Shown: piece by piece, positions 56,701 through 64,000 of the stretch
Layout: each line of letters begins with the position of its first letter
Numbering within the stretch: the stretch's first letter is position 1
Assembly: GCA_001771585.1 (NCBI GenBank)
Contig: MEUE01000003.1
Coordinates: forward strand, 310,001 to 374,000
DNA from: a candidate division WOR-1 bacterium RIFOXYB2_FULL_46_45
GTDB lineage: Bacteria; Margulisbacteria; WOR-1; XYC2-FULL-46-14
Length of the DNA stretch: 64,000 bases
Reading direction: 5' to 3'
Translations under genes and position numbers: made by a program
Notes under the pieces: model-generated
What the model was told of the DNA's origin: nothing
The model's database searches: none
What the model saw: the letters and a program-made list of their open reading frames with translations, nothing else

Positions 56701-57875
56701 AATAACGGCTTAAGATTGATCTCCGTCCAGTCCTGCAGGCCGCGGACATTCAGCCAGAGTTTCAAATCTTTCGGAACCGCGACGATCGAGTAATAGGTTT
56801 TTAAACTGCTGTCCAAAGGGAAAGAAGGACCACCTTCGGGAATCGTGGTTGAAAAGATCTTCATCATCTTGTTTGCGTCAATCTGCCCGCGGTGTTTTTT
56901 TCCGAGCTTAAGCAGGTTATTGGTCCTCTCTTTTGTAAAACCGCCGTTTGCCCCGTCCGGAATTTCGGTTAAAGCGTGCCAGGTCGGATCGGTAAAATTA
57001 TTGGCGGAGGCAACCAGCCCTTCTTTGTCGTCGATCCTCTTTCTATAGTCATCGGTCCCCCACTCAAAGCAGGCACCCTGTTTGGCATCGGCGGCATTGA
57101 TCAGCAAGCCCCCCTGTGCGCGGACCGCGTCAAAAAATCCCTCTACCTGTTTGAAGGAGGTCGAATCAAGCAGCATCGACATCAGCGCCGAATTGGAGTT
57201 GAGCCGGTTTTTGGCATCGCGCGGATCGCACATGGCCCCATTCTGCAGATCATAAAAGATCCCCGATTTATTAATACCCGATTGCCACAGGATCTGCCCG
57301 ATATAATTTATATCCGCCACACCTTGTCCGTAACCGGCCGGATTAAAAACCGCCACGGTCAAAAATTTCTGATACGGTTCAAGCGCTTTTGTCCCCAGGT
57401 CCCAATTGCGGCCGACAACCGAGGCTCCGCCTTTGGTATATTTCCCCCAGGCGACCATTCCCGAGCAGGACCCTGCCGGCATCAAAATAGCGGTAAGCCC
57501 CTGGGAAGCGATGATTTGTTTTTCGGCTCCCAGCCCCGAGGTTTCTCCCATCCCCCTCACCCATTCCCGAACGTAGAAAGGGACCTGTTCCTGCCCGGCT
57601 TTAAATTCTGCCAGCACTTCTTTGTAGGGAGCTTTGGCGGTGCCGATCCCGGCCTGTTTTACCAGCATGTCGTAGAATTCCTTAAATTCCGCCTTCATCA
57701 ATCCGCCGTACTGCCGCCCCATCTGGTAAAAATTCCCTTTCATCACCACCACGTTGATCTTCCCGGCCCGATACTTTTTTCCTCCCTCAAACTCACCGGA
57801 AACTTTCATGGTATCCGCGGCAGAAACAGAAACCATAGCGAAAAAAACCAGCAACAAGCCAAACAACTTTTTCAT
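56697..57875 (-). CDS. Secreted C45-type Ntn hydrolase
   Basis: The 392-residue protein has a signal peptide (1-20, ending VSA-AD) and resembles C45/acyl-CoA:6-aminopenicillanate acyltransferase-like Ntn hydrolases. It has GNFYQMGRQYGGLMKAEF near the start, GSCSGMVAWGKYTKGG with a candidate nucleophile Cys, VVGRNWDLG, GINKSGIFYDLQNG and SANNFTDP. These enzymes cleave amide bonds after self-processing before the Cys. AAGGAGG precedes ATG 57875. Periplasmic; substrate unknown. Confidence 0.8.
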   Translation of the reverse strand: MKKLFGLLLVFFAMVSVSAADTMKVSGEFEGGKKYRAGKINVVVMKGNFYQMGRQYGGLMKAEFKEFYDMLVKQAGIGTAKAPYKEVLAEFKAGQEQVPFYVREWVRGMGETSGLGAEKQIIASQGLTAILMPAGSCSGMVAWGKYTKGGASVVGRNWDLGTKALEPYQKFLTVAVFNPAGYGQGVADINYIGQILWQSGINKSGIFYDLQNGAMCDPRDAKNRLNSNSALMSMLLDSTSFKQVEGFFDAVRAQGGLLINAADAKQGACFEWGTDDYRKRIDDKEGLVASANNFTDPTWHALTEIPDGANGGFTKERTNNLLKLGKKHRGQIDANKMMKIFSTTIPEGGPSFPLDSSLKTYYSIVAVPKDLKLWLNVRGLQDWTEINLKPLF

Positions 57876-57947
57876 TTTAAACCTCCTTAATTGACAGTGA
57901 AGTATAACATTCAATTTCCTCGTGCTCAACAGTGCTATAATTTTAAT

Positions 57948-57986
57948 ATGACCATAAACAAATTGTGGCTTATGAAACGAGCATGA
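57948..57986 (+). other. Possible leaderless 12-codon uORF
   Basis: TATAAT at 57936-57941 is six bases before ATG 57948, which reads [12 protein letters not shown] and stops at TGA 57984-57986. The stop overlaps an in-frame ATG (57983) of the methyltransferase. Either a short leader peptide couples translation, or one base change separates this start from the main frame. Confidence 0.35.
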
Positions 57987-58555
57987 AAGCCAGGGACAGC
58001 GGAATGCCGGGGCGCGAAATGTGGGAAGAATTCTTCCAGCCAGAAAAAATACTCAAAACACTGGGTCTAAACGATCAAACCATTGATGTGGCGGAATTTG
58101 GCTGCGGCTACGGCACATTTACTGTCTCCGCCGCCAAGATTATTAAGGGCAAGGTTTTTGCTTTTGATATTGAGCCTGAAATGATCGGCATTACCAGAAA
58201 CGAAGCAAAAAAACATGGCTTAAACAATATTGAAGCTGTTTTGCGTGATTTTATTGCTGAAGGATCGGGACTAAAAGATGAAAGCGTGGATTACGCTATG
58301 CTTTTTAACATCCTACATCTTGAAAATCCGGTTTCCCTGCTTCTTGAAGCACACCGGATACTAAAAAAGGGCGGGAAAGCGGGAATAATTCATTGGAATT
58401 ACGACCCCTCTACCCCGCGCGGTCCCGCCATGGAGATCCGACCCAAACCGGAACAAATACTTAAATGGGCACAAGAAGCGGGCTTTATCAACCCGATTCA
58501 GTTTGATTTAAAACCGTATCATTACGGGATCACATTAACAAAGGGAGCATTTTAA
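57965..58555 (+). CDS. Class I SAM-dependent methyltransferase
   Basis: The 196-residue protein has motif [23 protein letters not shown]-like [35 protein letters not shown] and [15 protein letters not shown], all from the class I fold. Substrate unknown. The N-terminal [14 protein letters not shown] looks conserved, so GTG 57965 is used although ATG 57983 also exists and neither has a ribosome-binding site. It abuts tsaD by two bases. Confidence 0.85.
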   Translation: MAYETSMKARDSGMPGREMWEEFFQPEKILKTLGLNDQTIDVAEFGCGYGTFTVSAAKIIKGKVFAFDIEPEMIGITRNEAKKHGLNNIEAVLRDFIAEGSGLKDESVDYAMLFNILHLENPVSLLLEAHRILKKGGKAGIIHWNYDPSTPRGPAMEIRPKPEQILKWAQEAGFINPIQFDLKPYHYGITLTKGAF

Positions 58556-58557
58556 GT

Positions 58558-59562
58558 ATGCAAATCCTCGCCATTGAAACATCGTGTGACGAAACCTCTG
58601 CCGCCGTCGTAAAAGACGGGCGCGAAGTTCTTTCCAACATCGTCTCCACCCAAATTGAATTCCATAAAAAATACGGCGGGATTGTTCCGGAAATCGCCGC
58701 CAGAAAACATATTGAAGTCATAAACCCGATAATTGCCGAAGCTCTAGATAAAGCAAAAACAACATTTAAAAAAATCGATGCGGTCGCGGTAACCTACGGA
58801 CCGGGACTGGTCGGTTCGCTTCTGATTGGACTGTGCGCCGCGAAAGCCATTGCCTATGCCGCGGATAAGCCGCTAATTGGCATAAATCACCTCGAGGGCC
58901 ATATATACGCAAACTTTCTGGTTCAGGCTCCCAAATTTCCATTCATATGCCTGATGGTCTCCGGCGGACACACGATGATCGTATGTGTAAAAGATCACGG
59001 GAAGTACGAAATTATTGGCAGAACGCGCGATGACGCGGTTGGCGAGGCATTTGATAAGGTCGCCCGCTTCCTGGGCCTCGGCTACCCCGGCGGACCGATT
59101 ATCGATAAATTGTCTAAGGAAGGGAATCCCAAAGCAATCGAATTCACCCGACCGATGCTGGATGACGGGTTTGATTTTTCTTTCAGCGGGATTAAAACCG
59201 CTGTGGTCAATTACGTTAACCGTAACCGAACATCGAAACGTCCAATCGTAACCGAAAACGTAGCCGATATCGCCGCTTCCTTCCAACAAGCCTGTGTAGA
59301 TGTCCTGGTCACAAAAACATTGAGGGCCGCCCAGAAGAAAAAAGTGAAGACGATTGCCCTGGCTGGCGGGGTTGCAGCGAATTCACTATTGCGCAGGGAA
59401 TTCCTTGCTATTCCCTCCCATTCCCTATCTTCCCTGCTTATCCCTTCCCTGGATTTATGCACCGACAATGCCGCCATGATCGGCGCCGCGGCGTATTATA
59501 AATTTAAGAAAAAACAATTTGCGGATTTAGACCTCAAGCCGGTTGCGAACCTGTCGCTTTAA
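58558..59562 (+). CDS. tsaD: tRNA threonylcarbamoyltransferase TsaD
   Basis: TsaD catalyses the last step of t6A37 formation in tRNAs that read ANN codons. The 334-residue protein has [14 protein letters not shown], the metal-binding [54 protein letters not shown] and [17 protein letters not shown]-rich stretch (about 59411-59450) codes for the variable segment before LCTDNA. Linked to gatCAB downstream by a leaderless promoter gap. Confidence 0.97.
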   Translation: MQILAIETSCDETSAAVVKDGREVLSNIVSTQIEFHKKYGGIVPEIAARKHIEVINPIIAEALDKAKTTFKKIDAVAVTYGPGLVGSLLIGLCAAKAIAYAADKPLIGINHLEGHIYANFLVQAPKFPFICLMVSGGHTMIVCVKDHGKYEIIGRTRDDAVGEAFDKVARFLGLGYPGGPIIDKLSKEGNPKAIEFTRPMLDDGFDFSFSGIKTAVVNYVNRNRTSKRPIVTENVADIAASFQQACVDVLVTKTLRAAQKKKVKTIALAGGVAANSLLRREFLAIPSHSLSSLLIPSLDLCTDNAAMIGAAAYYKFKKKQFADLDLKPVANLSL

Positions 59563-59566
59563 GGGC

Positions 59567-59572
59567 TATAAT
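59567..59572 (+). promoter_or_regulatory. -10 box of the gatCAB-lpd run
   Basis: TATAAT six bases before ATG 59579, with no ribosome-binding site. The upstream -35 element is not clear. Confidence 0.5.
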
Positions 59573-59578
59573 AGTATT

Positions 59579-59860
59579 ATGAAAATCAACATCGACCAGG
59601 TCGCCAATCTGGCTCGCCTGAATCTGACCGAAGAAGAGAAAAAACTCTACGGCGAGCAGTTATCGAACATATTAGACCATGCCGAGGAGCTGCAAAAGCT
59701 AAATACTGATAAAGTTGCGCCGACTTCGCACGCGATTCCGATGAAAAACGTCTTTCGCGAAGATAAAGCTATCCCGTGCAAAAACACCAAAGATATTATG
59801 GCAAATGCTCCGGAAGAGCAGGATCATATGTTCAAAGTACCGAGGATCATAGAAGAATGA
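59579..59860 (+). CDS. gatC: Asp/Glu-tRNA(Asn/Gln) amidotransferase subunit C
   Basis: The 93-residue GatC links GatA and GatB. Typical sequence: [36 protein letters not shown] and the C-terminal [15 protein letters not shown] 59579 is taken from the -10 box position and homology. Stop overlaps gatA (ATGA). Confidence 0.97.
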   Translation: MKINIDQVANLARLNLTEEEKKLYGEQLSNILDHAEELQKLNTDKVAPTSHAIPMKNVFREDKAIPCKNTKDIMANAPEEQDHMFKVPRIIEE

Positions 59861-61299
59861 ACAAGAAACCAGCGCATGAACTACTAAGTTTACTAAAAAA
59901 TAAAAAGGTTTCGGCTGTCGAAATCGTTAAATCGACCTACGAACAGATCGAGAAGCATGAGAAAGAGATTAGCGCGTATGTGACGCTAACAAAAGAGCTC
60001 GCCTTGAAACAGGCCAAAGCGGTCGACGAAGGAAAAAGGAGCGGGCCGCTCGCCGGCATCCCGATCGCCGTAAAAGACAATATGTGTACAAAAGGGATCC
60101 TAACCACCTGCTCTTCGAAAATACTGCATAATTACCTCCCGCCTTATAACGCCACCATTGTCGAAAAACTGGAAGCGGCCGGAGCAATCACGATCGGAAA
60201 AACTAACCTTGATGAGTTCGCGATGGGCTCATCAACCGAAAATTCGGCGATAAAAACAACCAAGAACCCGTGGAATTTAAATTGCGTCCCGGGGGGATCA
60301 TCGGGCGGATCGGCGGCGGCGGTTGCGGCCGATGAAACCGTATTGGCACTAGGTTCCGATACCGGCGGATCAATCAGACAGCCGGCCTCATTTTGCGGAA
60401 TAGTCGGAATGAAGCCGACTTATGGTCGAGTTTCTCGTTATGGACTAGTCGCTTTTGCTTCTTCCCTTGACCAGATTGGCCCGATGACCAAAGATGTCCG
60501 CGATTGCGCTATTCTTTTGAATGTTCTTTCCGGCTATGACGAAAAAGATTCTACTTCGGCAAAATTGGAAGCGCCGGATTACACCAAGGCGCTGATTGAT
60601 GATGTTAAAAATCTGACCGTTGGAATAATTGACGAGCTGATGGGAGAAGGAGTCGAGGGTTCAACCAAAGAAGCCATCGAAAAAGCGGTAAAATTGTTAG
60701 AATCAAAAGGGGCAAAGGTCAAAAAGGTCTCTCTCCCACATTTGAAATATTCTGTCGCCACTTATTATTTGATTGCCCCCGCCGAAGCCAGCTCAAACCT
60801 GGGGAGATATGACGGAGTAAAGTACGGGCTGCGCAGTAAAGAGGCGAAAGATTTGATTACAATGTATAAAAACACCCGGGCAGAAGGCTTTGGTCCGGAA
60901 GTTAAGCGAAGAATCTTGCTTGGGACCTATGCTCTATCGGCCGGATATTATGATGCTTATTATTTGAAAGCCTTGAAAGTCAGGACTTTAATCAAAGAGG
61001 ATTTTGAAAAGGCCTTTAAAGATTGCGATGTTTTGATTTCTCCCACTTCCCCTATCCCAGCCTTTAAGATTGGAGAAAAGGCCAACGATCCGCTTTCGAT
61101 GTATCTTTCAGATATCGCAACTATTCCGGTAAACCTGGCCGGCCTTCCGGCAATTTCGATCCCCTGCGGTTTTGCTAACGGATTACCGATCGGATTACAA
61201 ATAATCGGAAAGGCCTTTGACGAAGAAACCATCCTAAAAGCGGCCTATACTTATGAGCAGAATACAAATTGGCATAAAGAGAAGGCGGAAATTCGATGA
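59857..61299 (+). CDS. gatA: Asp/Glu-tRNA(Asn/Gln) amidotransferase subunit A
   Basis: The 480-residue amidase-signature subunit releases ammonia from glutamine. The Ser-cisSer-Lys triad is visible: Lys in IAVKDNMC, Ser in [13 protein letters not shown] and Ser in [16 protein letters not shown] 59857 is used (ATGA overlap with gatC); the longer frame from 59776 only reads through gatC. The GatCAB route implies that Gln-tRNA and/or Asn-tRNA is made by transamidation. Confidence 0.98.
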   Translation: MNKKPAHELLSLLKNKKVSAVEIVKSTYEQIEKHEKEISAYVTLTKELALKQAKAVDEGKRSGPLAGIPIAVKDNMCTKGILTTCSSKILHNYLPPYNATIVEKLEAAGAITIGKTNLDEFAMGSSTENSAIKTTKNPWNLNCVPGGSSGGSAAAVAADETVLALGSDTGGSIRQPASFCGIVGMKPTYGRVSRYGLVAFASSLDQIGPMTKDVRDCAILLNVLSGYDEKDSTSAKLEAPDYTKALIDDVKNLTVGIIDELMGEGVEGSTKEAIEKAVKLLESKGAKVKKVSLPHLKYSVATYYLIAPAEASSNLGRYDGVKYGLRSKEAKDLITMYKNTRAEGFGPEVKRRILLGTYALSAGYYDAYYLKALKVRTLIKEDFEKAFKDCDVLISPTSPIPAFKIGEKANDPLSMYLSDIATIPVNLAGLPAISIPCGFANGLPIGLQIIGKAFDEETILKAAYTYEQNTNWHKEKAEIR

Positions 61300-62765
61300 G
61301 CAAATACGAAACTGTGATCGGCCTTGAAATCCACGCCCAGCTTGCAACCGAGAGCAAGATGTTCTGCTCCTGTTCAACCAAGTTCGGAGCGGAACCGAAT
61401 ACCAATGTCTGCGAAATCTGCACCGGACAACCCGGAGTTCTGCCAAAAATCAACAAAAAGGCCATTGAGCTGGCGATCAAAACCGGTTTGGCACTAAATT
61501 GTAAGATTGAACCGATGAGCGTCTTTGCCCGCAAGAATTATTTCTACCCCGACCTGCCCAAGGCCTATCAAATTTCTCAATACGAACTCCCGATTATAAC
61601 CGGAGGGCATTTGGAAATCGAAATACCAAATGAAGGCGAGAATTCGAATTCTCGCCTTCGCAAAAAAATAAATATTACTCGCATCCATCTTGAAGAAGAC
61701 GCCGGAAAACTCGTCCACAAAGGAGCCGAGAGGATCATGGGCTCCGAAGAAAGCCTGGTTGATTACAACCGCGGGGGAACGCCGCTGATGGAAATCGTGA
61801 CCGAACCGGATATTCGCTCCCCTCTTGAGGCCAAAATATTCATGGAAGACCTCGCCCACCTTTTGCAGTATATCGGCGTCTGCGACGCTAAAATGGAAGA
61901 GGGATCGTTGCGCTGTGATGCCAATATCTCAATCCGCCCGGTCGGACAAAAAGAACTGGGAACAAAGACCGAATTAAAGAACATGAATTCCTTTCGTTTT
62001 GTTCAGATGGGGCTTGAAGCGGAAGTTGCCAGACACACCGAGATGAAAGCTTCCGGAGAAAAAATAATCCAGGAAACCCGCTATTTTGACACCAAAACCC
62101 ATGACACCAAGAGTATGCGTTCCAAAGAAGAAGCTCATGATTATAGATATTTTCCCGAACCGGACTTGGTAACGATTGAACCGGATCATAAATGGATTGA
62201 AGAAATAAGGGCAACCCTAACCGAACTTCCGGAGAAGAAACGGGAACGTTACATCAATGAATACGGCCTTCCAAATCCTATCGCAGAAGTCCTAATTGCA
62301 ACAAAATCCATATCAGACTATTTCGAAGAATGCCTAAAAATAGAAAACAAACCTAAAGAAATTGCAAATTGGATGCTGGTAAATGTAATGGCGTATTTAA
62401 AAAACAAAAATCTGGATATTAAGGATATAGTATTTTCTCCTAGAGAGTTAATTGAACTTATTAAATTAATCGAAAAGGGAACAATCTCTGGAACTGCCGC
62501 CAAAGAAGTCTTAATCAAAGCTCTGGAAACCGGAAAAAACATAAAAGATATTGTATCCGAATCGGGAGCGACCCAGATTTCGGATGAAGGCGCGCTTCAA
62601 CAGATTGTCAAAGAAGTAATTAAAAACAACCCTAAGCAGGTTCTGCAATTCAAATCCGGAAAAGATCCGGTCATAATGTATCTGGTCGGCCAGGTTATGA
62701 AAGAGAGCAAAGGGCGGGCCAAGCCGGACCTGGTGCAAGCACTGTTGCGCAAGGAATTGTCCTAA
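61296..62765 (+). CDS. gatB: Asp/Glu-tRNA(Asn/Gln) amidotransferase subunit B
   Basis: The 489-residue subunit phosphorylates the misacylated tRNA. Motifs: [60 protein letters not shown] and the C-terminal YqeY-like tail [15 protein letters not shown]-like [17 protein letters not shown] 28-bp palindrome (61632-61659) adds [11 protein letters not shown] in the strand-turn before the [10 protein letters not shown] motif. ATGA overlap with gatA; lpd starts in its stop. Confidence 0.98.
   Translation: MSKYETVIGLEIHAQLATESKMFCSCSTKFGAEPNTNVCEICTGQPGVLPKINKKAIELAIKTGLALNCKIEPMSVFARKNYFYPDLPKAYQISQYELPIITGGHLEIEIPNEGENSNSRLRKKINITRIHLEEDAGKLVHKGAERIMGSEESLVDYNRGGTPLMEIVTEPDIRSPLEAKIFMEDLAHLLQYIGVCDAKMEEGSLRCDANISIRPVGQKELGTKTELKNMNSFRFVQMGLEAEVARHTEMKASGEKIIQETRYFDTKTHDTKSMRSKEEAHDYRYFPEPDLVTIEPDHKWIEEIRATLTELPEKKRERYINEYGLPNPIAEVLIATKSISDYFEECLKIENKPKEIANWMLVNVMAYLKNKNLDIKDIVFSPRELIELIKLIEKGTISGTAAKEVLIKALETGKNIKDIVSESGATQISDEGALQQIVKEVIKNNPKQVLQFKSGKDPVIMYLVGQVMKESKGRAKPDLVQALLRKELS
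61632..61659. repeat. 28-bp perfect palindrome inside gatB
   Basis: Arms GAAGGCGAGAATTC and GAATTCTCGCCTTC meet without a spacer. It encodes EGENSNSRL in frame; the wecB copy (34527-34554) encodes EGDDSNRRL in the same frame. Confidence 0.9.
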
Positions 62766-64000
62766 TGCCTCATTATGACGTCGTTGTAATCGGCGCCGGA
62801 CCCGGAGGATACGTCGCCGCAATACGAGCGGCGCAATTGGGAGGGAAAGTCCTTCTGATAGAAAAAGACCAGCTCGGCGGAACCTGCTTAAACCACGGCT
62901 GTATCCCAACCAAAGCACTCATCACATCAACCAATTTTTTTGACGACTTGGGCCGCGCCGGACTTCTTGGTATAGAAATCAGTGATCCAAAAATCGATTT
63001 CCAAAAAGTTATGGCCCGCAAGGAACGGGTTGTCAATAAGCTGCGTAAAGGAATCGAGTTTCTATTGAAGAAGAACAATGTTGAGGTGATTTACGGGGAA
63101 GGAACGCTTTTGGAAGATGGCGGCGTGGAGGTCAAGAGAGTAGATAGTAGTAAGGAGAGAGTAGAGAGTAGAAAGATAATTTTGGCGACCGGATCCTACC
63201 CTATCGCTCTCCCCAATGTTCCCTTTGACGGCAAAAAGTTCATATCCAGCAACGATCTTCTTTCCTGGAAAGATGAAATTCCAAAGAAACTTAATATCGT
63301 CGGCGGAGGGGTGATCGGGGTCCACTTTGCTTCTATCTATAGTTCGCTTGGATCGGAAATCACCATCTTTGAAGCGCAACCCGACATTCTCCCCGGCTTC
63401 GATCACGACCTGGTGGACGCGGTCCGCTCTATTTTAAAACGCAAGAAAGTAACGGTCTTAACCAATACAAATTTTAAGCCGGAAGAGGCCAAAGGGACAA
63501 CTTTAATCAGCATCGGCCGCAAACCAAACGCCAAAGTAACCGTCAACGAAAAGATGGAAACGGAAACTAAAAATGTCTACGCGATCGGGGATGTGACCGG
63601 AATCTCAATGCTGGCCCATGTCGCCTCGGCCCAGGGAATCGTCGCCGCCGAAAACGCCATGGGAAAAGATTCAAAGATGGATTATAACGCTATCCCCTGC
63701 ACTATCTACACTCATCCTGAAATCGGGACGATCGGATTAACCGAAGAAGCGGCAAGAGCAAAGCATGAAATATCAATCGGAAGGTTCCCTTTTTCGGCCT
63801 TAGGCCACGCCAACGCAATTGGAGAAACCGAAGGGTTCTTTAAGATTATTGCGGAGAAAAAATCGGGAAAAATCCTGGGAGTTCACATTGTCGGAGCGCA
63901 GGCATCATCCGTTCTTGGAATCGCGTCCCTTGCAATGGCCAACAATTTAACGGTCGAACAGCTTGCCCGCACAATCTTCGCGCATCCAAGTATCCCCGAA
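62765..64000 (+). CDS. lpd: Dihydrolipoyl dehydrogenase, 3' end outside the window
   Basis: ATG 62765 (TAATG overlap with gatB) opens a frame that runs past the window end, giving 412 residues. It is a FAD/NAD disulfide oxidoreductase: VIGAGPGGYVAAIRAAQLGG, the redox Cys pair in GGTCLNHGCIPTKAL, ILATGS, VGGGVIGVHFASIY and YAIGDVTG. The C-terminal His-Pro active-site region at ATIFAHPS... is just reached. It regenerates lipoyl groups of 2-oxoacid dehydrogenases or the glycine cleavage system; no partner genes are in the window. A 20-nt repeat pair (63135-63175) lies in frame. Confidence 0.93.
   Translation, partial: MPHYDVVVIGAGPGGYVAAIRAAQLGGKVLLIEKDQLGGTCLNHGCIPTKALITSTNFFDDLGRAGLLGIEISDPKIDFQKVMARKERVVNKLRKGIEFLLKKNNVEVIYGEGTLLEDGGVEVKRVDSSKERVESRKIILATGSYPIALPNVPFDGKKFISSNDLLSWKDEIPKKLNIVGGGVIGVHFASIYSSLGSEITIFEAQPDILPGFDHDLVDAVRSILKRKKVTVLTNTNFKPEEAKGTTLISIGRKPNAKVTVNEKMETETKNVYAIGDVTGISMLAHVASAQGIVAAENAMGKDSKMDYNAIPCTIYTHPEIGTIGLTEEAARAKHEISIGRFPFSALGHANAIGETEGFFKIIAEKKSGKILGVHIVGAQASSVLGIASLAMANNLTVEQLARTIFAHPSIPE
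63135..63175 (+). repeat. In-frame tandem purine repeat in lpd
   Basis: AGAGAGTAGATAGTAGTAAG at 63135 and AGAGAGTAGAGAGTAGAAAG at 63156 are near-identical tandem units (three differences). They encode RVDSSKERVESRK in the loop before IILATGS, where homologues have a short turn. Confidence 0.75.

Overview
This 64 kb window is chromosomal sequence from a Gram-negative-type bacterium. It encodes lipoproteins, a periplasmic LolA-like protein and a small barrel-like protein ending in Phe. Gene content points to an anaerobe of an uncultured lineage near Cyanobacteria (the WOR-1/Saganbacteria/Margulisbacteria type). The clues are a four-subunit pyruvate:ferredoxin oxidoreductase, a membrane pyrophosphatase of the K+-dependent type, a Ycf45/R3H-like ATPase, GatCAB, QueH, and many 7TM-sensor histidine kinases. 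That placement is inference; no rRNA or tRNA gene was seen. The standard genetic code fits all genes.

Layout. 1-4.3 kb is an accessory patch: a RelE-like toxin (cut by the window edge) with its Xre-Panacea antitoxin and operator, a small polysaccharide-export protein, a truncated AlbA-type ATPase fused out of frame to a decayed KilA-N gene, and an ORF6N protein. 4.3-10.6 kb holds rsgA, an ABC-F ATPase, an orphan histidine kinase and small envelope proteins. 10.6-36 kb is a long, mostly minus-strand housekeeping block: ftsZ-ftsQ-ddl, porGDAB-HU-Ycf45-like ATPase, dnaX-ybaB-(HEPN/MNT)-recR, alr, dapA, queH, uvrB, pyrG, ybeY, murA, wecB and a WecA/TagO-like transferase.

36.1-43.6 kb is the most unusual region. 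A kinase-less 7TM receptor and a full 7TM-GAF histidine kinase flank a 951-residue protein. That protein joins a GAF-like domain, a LuxD-like acyltransferase/thioesterase domain with an intact Ser-Asp-His triad, and a SAM methyltransferase. A response regulator lies convergently downstream. I propose a fatty-acid-methyl-ester signalling system, analogous to PhcB/PhcS/PhcR of Ralstonia but built from different parts. Between kinase and regulator sits a four-helix-bundle (S23-like) gene bracketed by 22-bp inverted repeats, possibly a mobile cassette.

43.6-64 kb: a LolA-like protein, hppA with eno and a MetG-C-terminal-like tRNA-binding protein, two unknown proteins, a surface-glycan cluster (GNAT, DUF2156, nucleotide-sugar dehydrogenase, epimerase, GT2, GT39-like), a C45-type Ntn hydrolase, a methyltransferase, then tsaD-gatCAB-lpd running off the end.

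Three genome-wide habits show. Many transcription-unit starts carry TATAAT (or a close variant) 4-11 nt before the start codon with no Shine-Dalgarno sequence, which suggests leaderless transcripts. Short palindromes or repeats sit in frame inside housekeeping genes (wecB, gatB, a GT39-like gene, the HU gene, lpd), resembling Rickettsia palindromic elements. Intergenic gaps carry multi-hairpin repeats.
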